A stretch of DNA of 64,000 nucleotides, from contig NZ_JBHFPV010000001.1 of the NCBI RefSeq assembly GCF_042611095.1, forward strand, positions 248,001 to 312,000. The letters run 5' to 3'. Both the position numbers and the translations under genes were made by a program. Within the stretch, counting starts at the first letter, position 1; every line of letters starts with the position of its first letter. The notes beneath the pieces are model-generated. The model saw nothing but the letters and a program-made list of their open reading frames with translations, searched no databases and had not been told where the DNA came from. The DNA is from Meishania litoralis (GTDB lineage: Bacteria > Bacteroidota > Bacteroidia > Flavobacteriales > Flavobacteriaceae). This document shows positions 7,193 through 15,377 of the stretch, one piece after another.

Positions 7193-8919
7193 TGGAAGCA
7201 TTTTTGATTTATATAGCCAAGGCATCGAGCGTGCTTACGATATTTTTCCTCGCCTATTTTACGTTAAAAAGTGAGACCTTTTTTAGGTTCAATCGTTACT
7301 TTTTGATCTTTGGTCTTTTAAGCGCGCTGATTTTGCCATTGATCGAGTTGACCCGGTATGTGACCGTCGCCCCGATTACTAAAAATGTCGTTTATACTGA
7401 CAATTTGTTAAATTCAACAGTCTTAAACCATTCATCGAATCTTATCGATTGGACCCTTATATTTTTCATGGCCTATTTATTGGGGGTGGCATTTTTTTGC
7501 GCAAAGTTTGTTCTTCAGCTGTTGTCACTAAAAAAAATGGTCAGAACGAATACACCTTATTCTTTTGGTGGCTATACGTATGTTAGAACTTCGTCGCGGA
7601 TCGCCCCATTTTCATTTTTCAAGTACATTTTTTACAATCCTTCATTGTATACCGAAAAAGAACTGCAAGCGATCCTAAAACATGAAATCGTACATAGTAG
7701 TCAATGGCATTCGGCCGATGTGCTTTTGGCCCATATGGTCGCCATTGTGACGTGGCCCAACCCTTTTAGCTGGCTGTACCAGTCTATTGTCAAGCAAAAT
7801 CTTGAATTTATTGCCGACAATGGGGTAATTCAAAACACAAATTCCGTCAAGGGCTATCAATATACCTTATTAAAAGTTTCAGGAAACCAGCCTTTCACCC
7901 CCTTGGTAAATACATTTTATAATCCATCAATCAAAAAACGAATAGTCATGTTGAACAAATCAAAGTCGAACAAAATGAACATTTTAAAAGCCGCAGTTGT
8001 AATCCCTATACTTTCCATTTTCTTGGTCAGTTTTAACACCAAAGAAGTTATTATCCCAACCGGTTACGATTTGGATTCTTCTTGGGCCTTTGAAAACCCG
8101 AACGAAACGATAGAAATTATAATCAATAAAAACACCACGGACGAGGCTTTGGAAAAAGTAAAAAAAGATCTTGCCGAAAAAGACGTTGATTTTTCATATA
8201 CGGTGGTACACAATGATCAAAACGAGATCATCAACATATCCATTCAAGTAAGCGGGTATGGTAATTCAGGTAGCTATAATTCAGATTCGGGCAATCCAAT
8301 ATCTCCGATAAAAATTGTAATCGACAAAGAAAAAGGCCTATCAATAGGGAATTCAGATGTTGATTTTGGCAGTGACAGTTTCAACTTTACAATACATGAG
8401 GACGAAGATGCCGATGACGATGGCTTACATGAGATTACAATTAAAAAAATTAGCAGTAAGAAAGGTGACGGTACCGTTTGGGTACAAGCTACGGAAAAAG
8501 ATCATAAGACCGTAATAATCGAAGAAACCAATGGCAAAGAAATCATAAAAGTCAATGGTAAAGAAGTAAGTCGGGAGACGTATGAAAAAATGAAAGATGA
8601 TGATGAAATGCTTAACGTGCATGTAAGGAAGGGCAAAAAGGGAAAAAATGTTTTCATCATCAAGGATTCAGATGATGAACACGACATCGAAGTAATCGAC
8701 AACGATGACAACAGTTTTTTCTTTATTGATACCGATGGCGATGAAGAACCTCTTTACATAATTGACGGCAAAGAAGTAAGTGAAAAGAAATTCAAAAAAC
8801 TATCTCCATCGGAAATTGAAAAAATTGAAGTATTAAAAGGAGATGGGGCCACCAAAAAATATGGAAAAAAGGCCAAAAATGGAGTCGTCGAAATTACGAC
8901 CAAAAAGAAAACCGACTGA
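7189..8919 (+). CDS. M56-family membrane metallopeptidase (BlaR1-like) with TonB-plug-like C-terminal module
   Basis: This 576-residue protein starts inside the repressor's stop (ATGA overlap). The N-terminal 290 residues are membrane-bound: segments at about 5-25, 36-55, 88-112 and 265-283. The zinc-protease motif HEIVH is at 165-169, with a third ligand likely in NLEFIAD (Glu206). The long extracytoplasmic tail is acidic and ends at about 525-576 in YIIDGKEVSEKKFKKL...IEKIEVLKG...YGKKAKNGVVEITTK, which resembles the plug domain of TonB-dependent receptors. A related GKEVSRETYEKM segment occurs about 75 residues earlier. Family knowledge suggests it senses an envelope signal and cleaves the repressor; ligand and target genes are unknown. 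A terminator follows. Confidence 0.9.
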   Translation: MMEAFLIYIAKASSVLTIFFLAYFTLKSETFFRFNRYFLIFGLLSALILPLIELTRYVTVAPITKNVVYTDNLLNSTVLNHSSNLIDWTLIFFMAYLLGVAFFCAKFVLQLLSLKKMVRTNTPYSFGGYTYVRTSSRIAPFSFFKYIFYNPSLYTEKELQAILKHEIVHSSQWHSADVLLAHMVAIVTWPNPFSWLYQSIVKQNLEFIADNGVIQNTNSVKGYQYTLLKVSGNQPFTPLVNTFYNPSIKKRIVMLNKSKSNKMNILKAAVVIPILSIFLVSFNTKEVIIPTGYDLDSSWAFENPNETIEIIINKNTTDEALEKVKKDLAEKDVDFSYTVVHNDQNEIINISIQVSGYGNSGSYNSDSGNPISPIKIVIDKEKGLSIGNSDVDFGSDSFNFTIHEDEDADDDGLHEITIKKISSKKGDGTVWVQATEKDHKTVIIEETNGKEIIKVNGKEVSRETYEKMKDDDEMLNVHVRKGKKGKNVFIIKDSDDEHDIEVIDNDDNSFFFIDTDGDEEPLYIIDGKEVSEKKFKKLSPSEIEKIEVLKGDGATKKYGKKAKNGVVEITTKKKTD

Positions 8920-8943
8920 TCAACCGCGCTTTTTAGACCATTG

Positions 8944-8974
8944 AAACCGACCATTAAAAGTGTCGGTTTTTTTC
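8944..8974 (+). terminator. Terminator after the M56 peptidase gene
   Basis: AAACCGAC pairs with GTCGGTTT over 8 bp with a 10-base loop, followed by a T run, 25 bases after the stop codon. Confidence 0.85.
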
Positions 8975-9284
8975 TGTCGTACTAACGAAAAGGCTAAAAA
9001 ACACCATTTTTTTAATGAAATGCCCCTTCATTTCAAAAAATGCTCCAAAAAATGCCCTACAAAAGTTCTAATTTATAATATACTTATACAATATAAGTAA
9101 CATTATATAACTTCATTCAAGAGATATTCGATAATATCATAATAATTACCATCTTTTTAATTACAATAGTGTATTCACTTGTATCGATTTAACTAAAAAT
9201 TCTTTGAAATGAGCATAAAGTTTATTTATCTTATTTAGATAATCGATTATCAAAATTAATATTAACCCTTAAAAACCCCGAACT
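8975..9284. other. AT-rich intergenic region with no recognisable gene
   Basis: About 310 bases of strongly AT-rich DNA between the M56 operon terminator and the 19-codon frame at 9285. I find no open frame of useful length, no clear TAnnTTTG promoter and no strong hairpin. It may carry the promoter and leader of the small transcript that ends at the 9377-9407 terminator. Confidence 0.5.
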
Positions 9285-9344
9285 ATGATTACACTAGCTA
9301 AATTGTTGCTGTATCTGTTACTATCACTGATCATGATGTTGTAA
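9285..9344 (+). CDS. Candidate 19-residue hydrophobic peptide
   Basis: ATG at 9285 to TAA at 9342-9344 encodes MITLAKLLLYLLLSLIMML, almost entirely hydrophobic with a single lysine: one possible membrane helix. A strong terminator follows 33 bases later, with no other gene between, so a short transcript probably ends here. Size and composition recall type I toxin peptides or other small membrane proteins, but I do not recognise a family and no antisense RNA is evident. It could equally be a chance frame within a non-coding RNA. Confidence 0.4.
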   Translation: MITLAKLLLYLLLSLIMML

Positions 9345-9376
9345 TATGTAATCATATAGGCGTCTATATAATTTGA

Positions 9377-9407
9377 AGTCCTAGCCGGTACCGAGCTAGG
9401 ACTTTTT
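9377..9407 (+). terminator. Terminator after the 19-codon frame
   Basis: AGTCCTAGC pairs perfectly with GCTAGGACT (9 bp, 9-base loop), followed by five Ts. The nearest upstream long gene already has its own terminator at 8944-8974, so this hairpin points to a separate small transcript in between. Confidence 0.85.
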
Positions 9408-9423
9408 CATTTGATTAACTTCC

Positions 9424-9431
9424 TATATTTG
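9424..9431 (+). promoter_or_regulatory. -7 box for the 50-codon gene
   Basis: TATATTTG is an exact TAnnTTTG match 15 bases before the ATG at 9447. It decides between the two possible start codons. No good -33 element is seen; the upstream terminator occupies that region. Confidence 0.5.
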
Positions 9432-9446
9432 TCGAAACGAAACAAG

Positions 9447-9599
9447 ATGAAAAAGGCAGTTTTCAAATTCTTGGCCAAGGCGAACAAACTGATTCTTCCC
9501 TCCTACACCAAACAAAGATTGGATTTGGCCAAAGCATCAAAACTACAGTTGGCCATTATCGGCTGGCGTTACTTTGTTACCACCAATGCTTTGGGCTAA
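9447..9599 (+). CDS. Conserved-looking 50-residue basic protein
   Basis: I start this at the ATG at 9447 because a TATATTTG box at 9424-9431 precedes it; an in-frame ATG at 9411 lies upstream of that box and is unlikely. The product starts MKKAVFKFLAKANKLILPSY, is rich in lysine and ends QLAIIGWRYFVTTNALG. From memory, short proteins of this type recur in Flavobacteriaceae genomes and are sometimes labelled SsrA-binding protein, which I would not trust: it is far too short for SmpB. No function can be assigned. Its stop overlaps that of the convergent apt gene by three bases. Confidence 0.6.
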   Translation: MKKAVFKFLAKANKLILPSYTKQRLDLAKASKLQLAIIGWRYFVTTNALG

Positions 9600-10108
9600 T
9601 AATGCAATAACGATTTGACCGAATAGTTTTTGAGTTTTTCACTTCCCTTGAGAAAATCCAGTTCAATCAAGAAATTACATTGAACGATTTCGCCACCCAA
9701 CCGTTCTACTAATTTACAGACCGCTGCGGCAGTTCCCCCTGTGGCAAGAACGTCATCATGCACCAAAACTTTTTCTCCTTCCTTGATACCATCAATATGT
9801 ATTTCCAAGGTATCGGTTCCATATTCCAGTGAAAACGCCTCACTCATGGTTTTATAGGGTAGTTTGCCCGATTTACGAACGGGCACGAATCCGGCTTTCA
9901 ATTCTGAAGCTAACATCGAAGCAAAGAAGAAACCTCGACTTTCCATTCCTACCACCTTGTCTATCTTTTGATTTTCAACAAGAGCCAGCAAGGCCTCTGC
10001 TGCAAATTTAAGGGCAATCGGATTTCCTAATAGCGGTGTAACATCCTTAAATACAATGCCATCACTCGGAAAATCCTTAATATCTCGCACATAGTCCTTA
10101 AGATCCAT
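9596..10108 (-). CDS. apt: Adenine phosphoribosyltransferase
   Basis: The 170-residue cytoplasmic enzyme salvages adenine with PRPP to give AMP. It has the normal family length. Visible are RDIKDFPSDGIVFKDVTPLL at the N-terminus, the ESRGFFFAS loop, GFVPVRKSGKLPYKT and the PRPP-binding motif VLVHDDVLATGGTAAA. All are standard APRT features. It is transcribed away from tRNA-Arg and converges on the 50-codon gene, overlapping its stop. No operon partner is evident. Confidence 0.96.
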   Translation of the reverse strand: MDLKDYVRDIKDFPSDGIVFKDVTPLLGNPIALKFAAEALLALVENQKIDKVVGMESRGFFFASMLASELKAGFVPVRKSGKLPYKTMSEAFSLEYGTDTLEIHIDGIKEGEKVLVHDDVLATGGTAAAVCKLVERLGGEIVQCNFLIELDFLKGSEKLKNYSVKSLLHY

Positions 10109-10127
10109 TCATTTAGAGTTCGGTTAG

Positions 10128-10159
10128 TTTGTGGTTAAATTTAAAAAGAAATATATTTG
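10128..10159 (+). promoter_or_regulatory. Promoter of tRNA-Arg
   Basis: TTTG (10128-10131), 20 bases, then TATATTTG (10152-10159): a near-ideal Bacteroidota promoter ending 13 bases before the mature tRNA. Confidence 0.75.
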
Positions 10160-10172
10160 CACCCCAATAATC

Positions 10173-10246
10173 GGCCTCGTGGCGCAACTGAATAGCGCAT
10201 CTGATTACGGCTCAGAAGGTTGCAGGTTTGAATCCTGCCGAGGTCA
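10173..10246 (+). tRNA. tRNA-Arg (anticodon ACG)
   Basis: A complete cloverleaf can be drawn. The acceptor GGCCTCG pairs with CGAGGTC (one G-U), the anticodon stem TCTGA/TCAGA frames the loop TTACGGC with anticodon ACG, the T-arm contains GGTTTGAATCC, and the discriminator is A. CCA is not encoded. It has its own promoter and a hairpin shortly downstream. Degenerate copies of its 3' half follow within 350 bases. Confidence 0.95.
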
Positions 10247-10256
10247 CTTAAAGCGT

Positions 10257-10286
10257 AAACCCTGCATGAAAATGCGGGGTTTGTTG
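10257..10286 (+). terminator. Hairpin terminator after tRNA-Arg
   Basis: AAACCCTGCAT pairs with ATGCGGGGTTT over 11 bp (one G-U) around a GAAA loop, followed by the moderately T-rich GTTGTTTC. It is placed to end the tRNA transcript. Confidence 0.7.
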
Positions 10287-10403
10287 TTTCATGGAGCGTC
10301 AAAAGCCGAAGGTTTTTGTAAGCGTAAAGAAACGACCGAACCGAAGCGCGGAAGCGATGCGAGATTGCATTTTCAGGCGGGAGCATAAAGGACGTTCGAA
10401 GAA

Positions 10404-10420
10404 AATCATGCCGAGGTCAC
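10404..10420 (+). repeat. Partial copy of the tRNA-Arg 3' end (copy 1)
   Basis: AATCATGCCGAGGTCAC differs from the tRNA's own AATCCTGCCGAGGTCAC (10231-10247) at one of 17 positions. The rest of the tRNA is not recognisable upstream of it. Confidence 0.65.
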
Positions 10421-10531
10421 GAACAATTCAACAATAGGTGAAGACGAAGCAAGCTAAAAACATATTATGTTTTTATTTCTTAGGTATTCGGGTTCTTTTG
10501 TGGTTTTCAAAACGGAGCGCTGTGTAGCGGT

Positions 10532-10576
10532 GATCTGGTTTGTCAGAAGGTGAGATACGAATCATGCCAAGGTCAC
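10532..10576 (+). pseudogene. Decayed tRNA-Arg 3' half (copy 2)
   Basis: This stretch can be aligned to the anticodon-to-acceptor part of tRNA-Arg. GATCTGG corresponds to ATCTGAT, TCAGAAGG is identical, and CGAATCATGCCAAGGTCAC corresponds to TGAATCCTGCCGAGGTCAC. The anticodon loop is eroded and the 5' half is missing, so it cannot fold as a tRNA. Confidence 0.6.
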
Positions 10577-10700
10577 GAATGAATTGTTCAATAAGAAAAA
10601 ATGCCAAGATACCTTGAGCGCTTTTTTGTTCGGTGCTAAAAAAGTTTTTCCAACCGACGGCAAATACTCGAGCTCTCTCTTTAAGTCTAACACCGTTTAT

Positions 10701-12947
10701 TCAATCAACTATGATCTCATCGGCAAAGACCCATGACGGTAGACCTGCGGCATGATGCCAGTATGGGGTCTGCGTGTTCTTCGCCTCGACCTTTAGGTAC
10801 CTGATTTTTCGGGGTGTGAATTTCAAGTCGAAATACTGAATATCATTTACCTTACTTTCTTTGTTCAGTGGAGTGCGGTTCGTCACCAATCCCAGATCGA
10901 AATAACGATCTCCATCCAACGAACCCAAATAGGTAACCGATGTCGGAAAAAATACAATATGATTGGTCACCTGTAAAAAGGCCATAGAAACCGTACTGAT
11001 ATCATGCGTTTCCCCTAAATCAACGACCACCTCTAGATCATTGCCCTCATAGCCCAACCAATTCGCATAGAAACTACTGCCTCCCAGAGCTCCGTCGGTC
11101 AAGACCATGGGATCCTCATCAGCATATTTTTTTGGCTTTGTCAAAGTAGTCACTTTTTTGCCCAACGCTTTGTTCGGTTTCTTGGCTATGTTCAAAGCGT
11201 CCAAGTAATTTGAATAATACTCGTCGATCGTAAAACCCATTTCATTCATCAAAGTGATTTTCTGCGCCGTACAGACCGTTCTAAAATCTTCTATAATTTT
11301 TTTGATGCCGGGGTTTTCGACAAGTTGGCCATTTTCTGTACGGACCATCAAGCTGAAATCTTCAGTCAAGTTTTTTCTACAGGCCTCCAATATGGCATAA
11401 TCAATACCCAATCGAGCGGCCTTTACCCTTGCTGCTACCTCCGGCTTTGATTTGACGGCAGCTTCTGCCCTATCGAATATTTCAGCGTATTCTTTCAATA
11501 ATTCAGGGGCTAGATACGAATCAAATGCTTCTGAGGGGTCCCCATATAAAAACAAGAAAAAGTCTTCGTTTTGGGCCAATCTGTCATGAATTAAGTCAAT
11601 ATATTGCTTGATTAACGGTCCGGCCTCCTCGTAATACCCATTCGTGAAAGTGGTGACCAAACCTTCAAAATCTAAATTTGGATCCCATAATAATTTAGAT
11701 GTGACATAGGAACGTAATTCAAATAGCTCGCTCGGATTAGTGCTGTGCTGCTCAAAAACCCAATTTGCATTGTTGTCCTTAAATAACTGGATATTAGGGC
11801 GTAAAGTTCGTAGATTAGGGAACGGGGCCAAAAAATTGGTAAACTGTGTGGTATAGTCCCAAATTCTGATATTGGTCGTCAGCTTTCCCCAACCGCGAAG
11901 ATCATCGGCAAAATCCTTACACTTTTCAGCAATAGGAGCACTTCGGTCACATTCTATGCTACAAAGTGTGATCAAGACATTTTTGGCCGGTCGGGTCTTA
12001 CATGGTTTTCGGGTATATTGATAGGCCAAGGTAGATATGGTCTTGTCGGGAAAGGCTTCGGCCACCTTGTTAACAAAACGGATCATCGTGCCTGCCGGAC
12101 TACCTTCTTGAGCATCTATCTTACTGCAATTATCACACTGACAATATTGTTGGTTGTCATCTTGACTGACCGATACGACCGTGGCTTCTGGGTATCTTTC
12201 GAAAAGGGCCGCCACGGAATCCTTTACAATCTCCAAGACATGGTCGTTTGTCAAACATAACTGTGTCGGTAGTCTTTGAGTGCCCCTCAGAGCATAATAT
12301 TCAGGGTTTGACCGGTAAAATTTCTCTTCGGGCAGAAACTTATGAAAAGTATGCACCCTTGCCTCTGGCACATAGTATGGAAACGATTCATGTGTTACTT
12401 TCTGTTTGTCGGCAAAGTCGGGGTTGTCGTAAAATAGTCTCGAGTGAACTGTGCGCGTAACAATTTCAGGTGTATAAGCATAGTTTATAGAGTCTAAGGT
12501 CATTTTATTTTGAGTTGGCACTTCTTCAACTCCCGGTGCGTACCACTTACAATCAAAATAGGCTTCGAGAAAAACATATACGGCATTCCTTATGGCATTG
12601 TCAGAACCTCCGGTCAAATAAACATTACCGTTTTCTGTGCGAATCGAAATTTGTTCCCTTTCAAGTTTTCTCTTGGCACTTCTGCCAATATATATCTTTC
12701 CTTTACCATCAGTTTGCGAGCTCTCTTCCGTCACATTTAATTCCGCTCCACTTATCAATTTTATGTACTTGCCCAATTCTTGGGCCGATTCATATTGAGA
12801 TTCCGAAGCTTCGCCCAAAAGGACAATTTCGTAATTGGTTTTTCCATTTTCCGCAATGATAATATTGCTATCGGTGAAACCTGAACATGACATTAGCAAA
12901 ATGATGAACATTAAAAAAACGTTTATGCCAGTGGCCCTACTCATCAT
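10701..12947 (-). CDS. DUF4838 lipoprotein with GH67-like N-terminus and F5/8C-type C-terminal domain
   Basis: The 748-residue product has a lipoprotein signal (LLMSC, Cys21), so it should be anchored in the envelope. About residues 30-150 resemble the N-terminal domain of alpha-glucuronidases (LGKYIKLISGAELNV, IYIGRS). A DUF4838 barrel-like region follows (PEYYALRG, VSVSQDDNQQYCQCDNCSKID, GTMIRFVN, WDYTTQFTNFLAPFPN). About 605-748 look like a discoidin/F5-8C carbohydrate-binding domain. DUF4838 proteins occur in polysaccharide loci of Bacteroidota, but I know of no firmly established activity, so only a carbohydrate-related role is inferred. It overlaps the upstream CBM9-like gene by 11 bases and is co-transcribed with it. 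Confidence 0.85.
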   Translation of the reverse strand: MMSRATGINVFLMFIILLMSCSGFTDSNIIIAENGKTNYEIVLLGEASESQYESAQELGKYIKLISGAELNVTEESSQTDGKGKIYIGRSAKRKLEREQISIRTENGNVYLTGGSDNAIRNAVYVFLEAYFDCKWYAPGVEEVPTQNKMTLDSINYAYTPEIVTRTVHSRLFYDNPDFADKQKVTHESFPYYVPEARVHTFHKFLPEEKFYRSNPEYYALRGTQRLPTQLCLTNDHVLEIVKDSVAALFERYPEATVVSVSQDDNQQYCQCDNCSKIDAQEGSPAGTMIRFVNKVAEAFPDKTISTLAYQYTRKPCKTRPAKNVLITLCSIECDRSAPIAEKCKDFADDLRGWGKLTTNIRIWDYTTQFTNFLAPFPNLRTLRPNIQLFKDNNANWVFEQHSTNPSELFELRSYVTSKLLWDPNLDFEGLVTTFTNGYYEEAGPLIKQYIDLIHDRLAQNEDFFLFLYGDPSEAFDSYLAPELLKEYAEIFDRAEAAVKSKPEVAARVKAARLGIDYAILEACRKNLTEDFSLMVRTENGQLVENPGIKKIIEDFRTVCTAQKITLMNEMGFTIDEYYSNYLDALNIAKKPNKALGKKVTTLTKPKKYADEDPMVLTDGALGGSSFYANWLGYEGNDLEVVVDLGETHDISTVSMAFLQVTNHIVFFPTSVTYLGSLDGDRYFDLGLVTNRTPLNKESKVNDIQYFDLKFTPRKIRYLKVEAKNTQTPYWHHAAGLPSWVFADEIIVD

Positions 12948-14031
12948 AACTAATAAATTTACCGTCTTCGCGAACTGTCAATCTCTTATTGGAAAAAGGA
13001 CTCATAACCGATAAGTTCCACCCAGTGGTGTGTTCTTCAAATAAAGGAAAAACCTCTATATCGGATATATTGAAGGATTTCTGCAAATCCGCCTTTTTTG
13101 GTTTTGTAGACCGATTTTTTTCCGCTGACCATAAGCGGTGTGCCAAAGTGTACAGGTGCCATTTGATTTTTTCATCACTGGAAATGGTAAAATTCACATG
13201 GGTAGCGGACTCGTTCGAAAAATATACATAGCCCCAATGTTCGGGCTCGTGCATATTGATAACCCCTTGGGGAGACCAAACCCAATTATATTCCGGCAAA
13301 TACTTCCCTGATTCGTCTTTTTTTCTTGAATATCTGCCGTTTTCGAGTTCGTACTCCCAGTTGACCCTTGAAAAATTCAAACGCCAAAATTCATTGACAG
13401 GTATTCTATTGTCCTTGGCCGCTTCCAAAATTGCTTTCCATGGCATTGCTATTTCAACGCTCCACCCCGCATCCTTATCGTTCGGATCGTTCAAAGTGCC
13501 ATCGATGTGCACCGCAGTTTTTAACCCATGAATATCCCATCCATCAATTACTTTAGCACCATTTCGATAGGGCTTTGTAAGCCATAGATCCCAGATAGTA
13601 TTCAATACATTCATCTCAAATTCCATATAGTCGTGGGTATCGCCATCGGGATCTATGAAAATTTCAAAATCGTTGTTGTAGAAAATGACCGTATCCCTTT
13701 GTTTGAGTGTACCCCAAACATGTGGTTCTTCAATTTTCGCAAAAAAATACAGATAGTCCTCGTTCCACAGCATCTTCATTCGGGTTCTGTATAAAGGCGT
13801 CTTAACTCCTTCGATATCTATAAAATCCTCGGACCAACCCGCATCTTTCCATGACGCTTCGAGTGCACGCCCGTCAATTTTCAATAACTCATTTGCCTTT
13901 AGAACCGTATAAGTTCTGGGCGACTGTTGGGCAGTTGCCAAAAAGCAGTTTATTGAAATAACACTTATCAATAGTCCAACGATACCTTTTTTACAGCCGA
14001 AAGACTCCAAGCCTTCATACATAAGAGCCAT
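12937..14031 (-). CDS. Exported carbohydrate-binding family 9-like protein
   Basis: I start at the ATG at 14031, which places a signal peptide (GIVGLLISVISINCFLATAQQ) close to the N-terminus. The frame is open to an ATG at 14145, but those extra 38 residues are basic and unlike a leader. The main domain matches CBM9-like proteins: ASWKDAGWSEDFIDIEG, RTRMKMLWNEDYLYFFAKIEEPHVWG, YNNDFEIFIDPDGDTHDYMEFE and GWSVEIAMPWKA. Such proteins bind glycans in the periplasm or at the surface; no catalytic motif is seen. The pair with DUF4838, joined by an 11-base overlap, suggests a joint role in handling one glycan. Confidence 0.82.
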   Translation of the reverse strand: MALMYEGLESFGCKKGIVGLLISVISINCFLATAQQSPRTYTVLKANELLKIDGRALEASWKDAGWSEDFIDIEGVKTPLYRTRMKMLWNEDYLYFFAKIEEPHVWGTLKQRDTVIFYNNDFEIFIDPDGDTHDYMEFEMNVLNTIWDLWLTKPYRNGAKVIDGWDIHGLKTAVHIDGTLNDPNDKDAGWSVEIAMPWKAILEAAKDNRIPVNEFWRLNFSRVNWEYELENGRYSRKKDESGKYLPEYNWVWSPQGVINMHEPEHWGYVYFSNESATHVNFTISSDEKIKWHLYTLAHRLWSAEKNRSTKPKKADLQKSFNISDIEVFPLFEEHTTGWNLSVMSPFSNKRLTVREDGKFISYDE

Positions 14032-14294
14032 TTTTAAAATATCGGTTTTTTTAAGTATAACATACTTCCAAAGGAAACCTAGCTTTGCCTTCATCTGCAA
14101 AAAACTTTTATGAAAAATATTTACCTTACGCGCCATACGTGTCAAACACCTTTAGCCAGAACCTTAAATTTACGAATTGATTTTAAAAAAGATCAAAGTC
14201 TTGCCAAATCAAATATCGAAATTCGCCCAACAGGAATACTATGTGCGCGGTAATATCAAAAATGTGTAAATAGGTATATTTTAAACGGTCTGAA

Positions 14295-15377
14295 ATGGGT
14301 ATCAACAACCAACTTGATGATATTTTAAAAGTTGACTCCACGGGTAAATACAAGGTAACCTACTGGCACCATATAATATTCTGGGTTCTTTATTTTGCGT
14401 TCAATACGTTACGTTGGCAAAGTATTCACGGTGATTTCATGTACTCGCTCAAGACCAATTTGATCGGTTTTCCTATTCACATGACCCTTTGTTATTTAAA
14501 TGTGTATGTTTTAATGCCAAAATTCATCTATACCAGAAAATATTTTCACTATACAGCGCTGATTTTGATAGCACTACTTTCAATGTTACTGCTCAAGTTT
14601 AACCTTACCTATTATTTAGTCGGGCCGAACGTAATGCCCGAAGCAGAAGAAGAAGTTACTAGTATTACATTAAATTATGCCATTGTCACCATGATCGGCG
14701 AAGTTTACGTAATCTCATTTTTTACGGCCATCAAGATTACCGTGGATTGGCTTCGGGAACATAGCAAGTTGCACGATTTGGAAAAAAGGCAACTCACCAC
14801 CGAACTTCGATTTCTTAGGTCGCAGGTTTCCCCACACTTTTTTTTCAATACGCTCAACAATATTTATTCGTTGACCCTTTCGAAATCGAAAAAAGCACCT
14901 GAAGTGGTTCTTAAACTTTCAGAACTGATGCGCTATCTACTTTATGCGACCGCACAAAGCAAACAAGATCTTAAAAGCGAAATCGACTGTATTCAAAATT
15001 ATATCGATTTGGAAAGAATCCGTTTTGACGATTCACTTGATGTTCAAATGAATGTTTCAGGAAAGCTTGATGACAAAAAAATAGCCCCGATGTTACTTAT
15101 TCCCCTTGTCGAAAATTGTTTTAAACATGGCGCCAATCAAAGCATCGAACACATAACCATCCTCATCGACGTCAAGGTCAAAGGTGATTTTCTCTATTTC
15201 AACGTGTCGAATACCGTTCCCAAGACCAGAAAGTCGAAAAAAAATTCTTATGTCGGCGGAATCGGATTATCCAATGTTAAAAAACGTTTGGAATTAGGAT
15301 ATGATGTCAACGATTATGAACTTTCAATCAATGAAAGGGAAGACATGTTTTACGTGAACTTAAAATTGAGAGTGTAA
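14295..15377 (+). CDS. LytS/YehU-family sensor histidine kinase
   Basis: The 360-residue kinase has four membrane segments in the first 155 residues (about 25-42, 52-75, 85-105 and 128-150) and a cytoplasmic kinase region. The phosphoacceptor is His181 in SQVSPHFFFNTLNNIYSL; the ATP-binding Asn box is PLVENCFKHG and a glycine-rich GGIGLSNVKKRL follows. It has no extracellular sensing domain beyond the membrane part. Its stop shares one base with the start of the LytTR regulator, so the two form one system. The signal is unknown. The TATATTTT at 14275-14282 may be its -7 box. Confidence 0.93.
   Translation: MGINNQLDDILKVDSTGKYKVTYWHHIIFWVLYFAFNTLRWQSIHGDFMYSLKTNLIGFPIHMTLCYLNVYVLMPKFIYTRKYFHYTALILIALLSMLLLKFNLTYYLVGPNVMPEAEEEVTSITLNYAIVTMIGEVYVISFFTAIKITVDWLREHSKLHDLEKRQLTTELRFLRSQVSPHFFFNTLNNIYSLTLSKSKKAPEVVLKLSELMRYLLYATAQSKQDLKSEIDCIQNYIDLERIRFDDSLDVQMNVSGKLDDKKIAPMLLIPLVENCFKHGANQSIEHITILIDVKVKGDFLYFNVSNTVPKTRKSKKNSYVGGIGLSNVKKRLELGYDVNDYELSINEREDMFYVNLKLRV

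Larger units (their letters stand above)
10287..10700. other. Gene-free region with decayed tRNA pieces
   Basis: About 410 bases between the tRNA-Arg terminator and the DUF4838 gene. It has no credible gene. It holds two partial copies of the tRNA-Arg 3' region (10404-10420 and 10532-10576) and an inverted pair, GAACAATTC at 10421-10429 and GAATTGTTC at 10581-10589, placed just after the two copies. The structure looks like debris of duplication or of integration and loss. Confidence 0.55.

Noticed and set aside
10131..10388. An 85-codon open frame across tRNA-Arg and its terminator
   Set aside because: It reads through a certain tRNA gene and starts before the tRNA promoter box; it is a chance frame.
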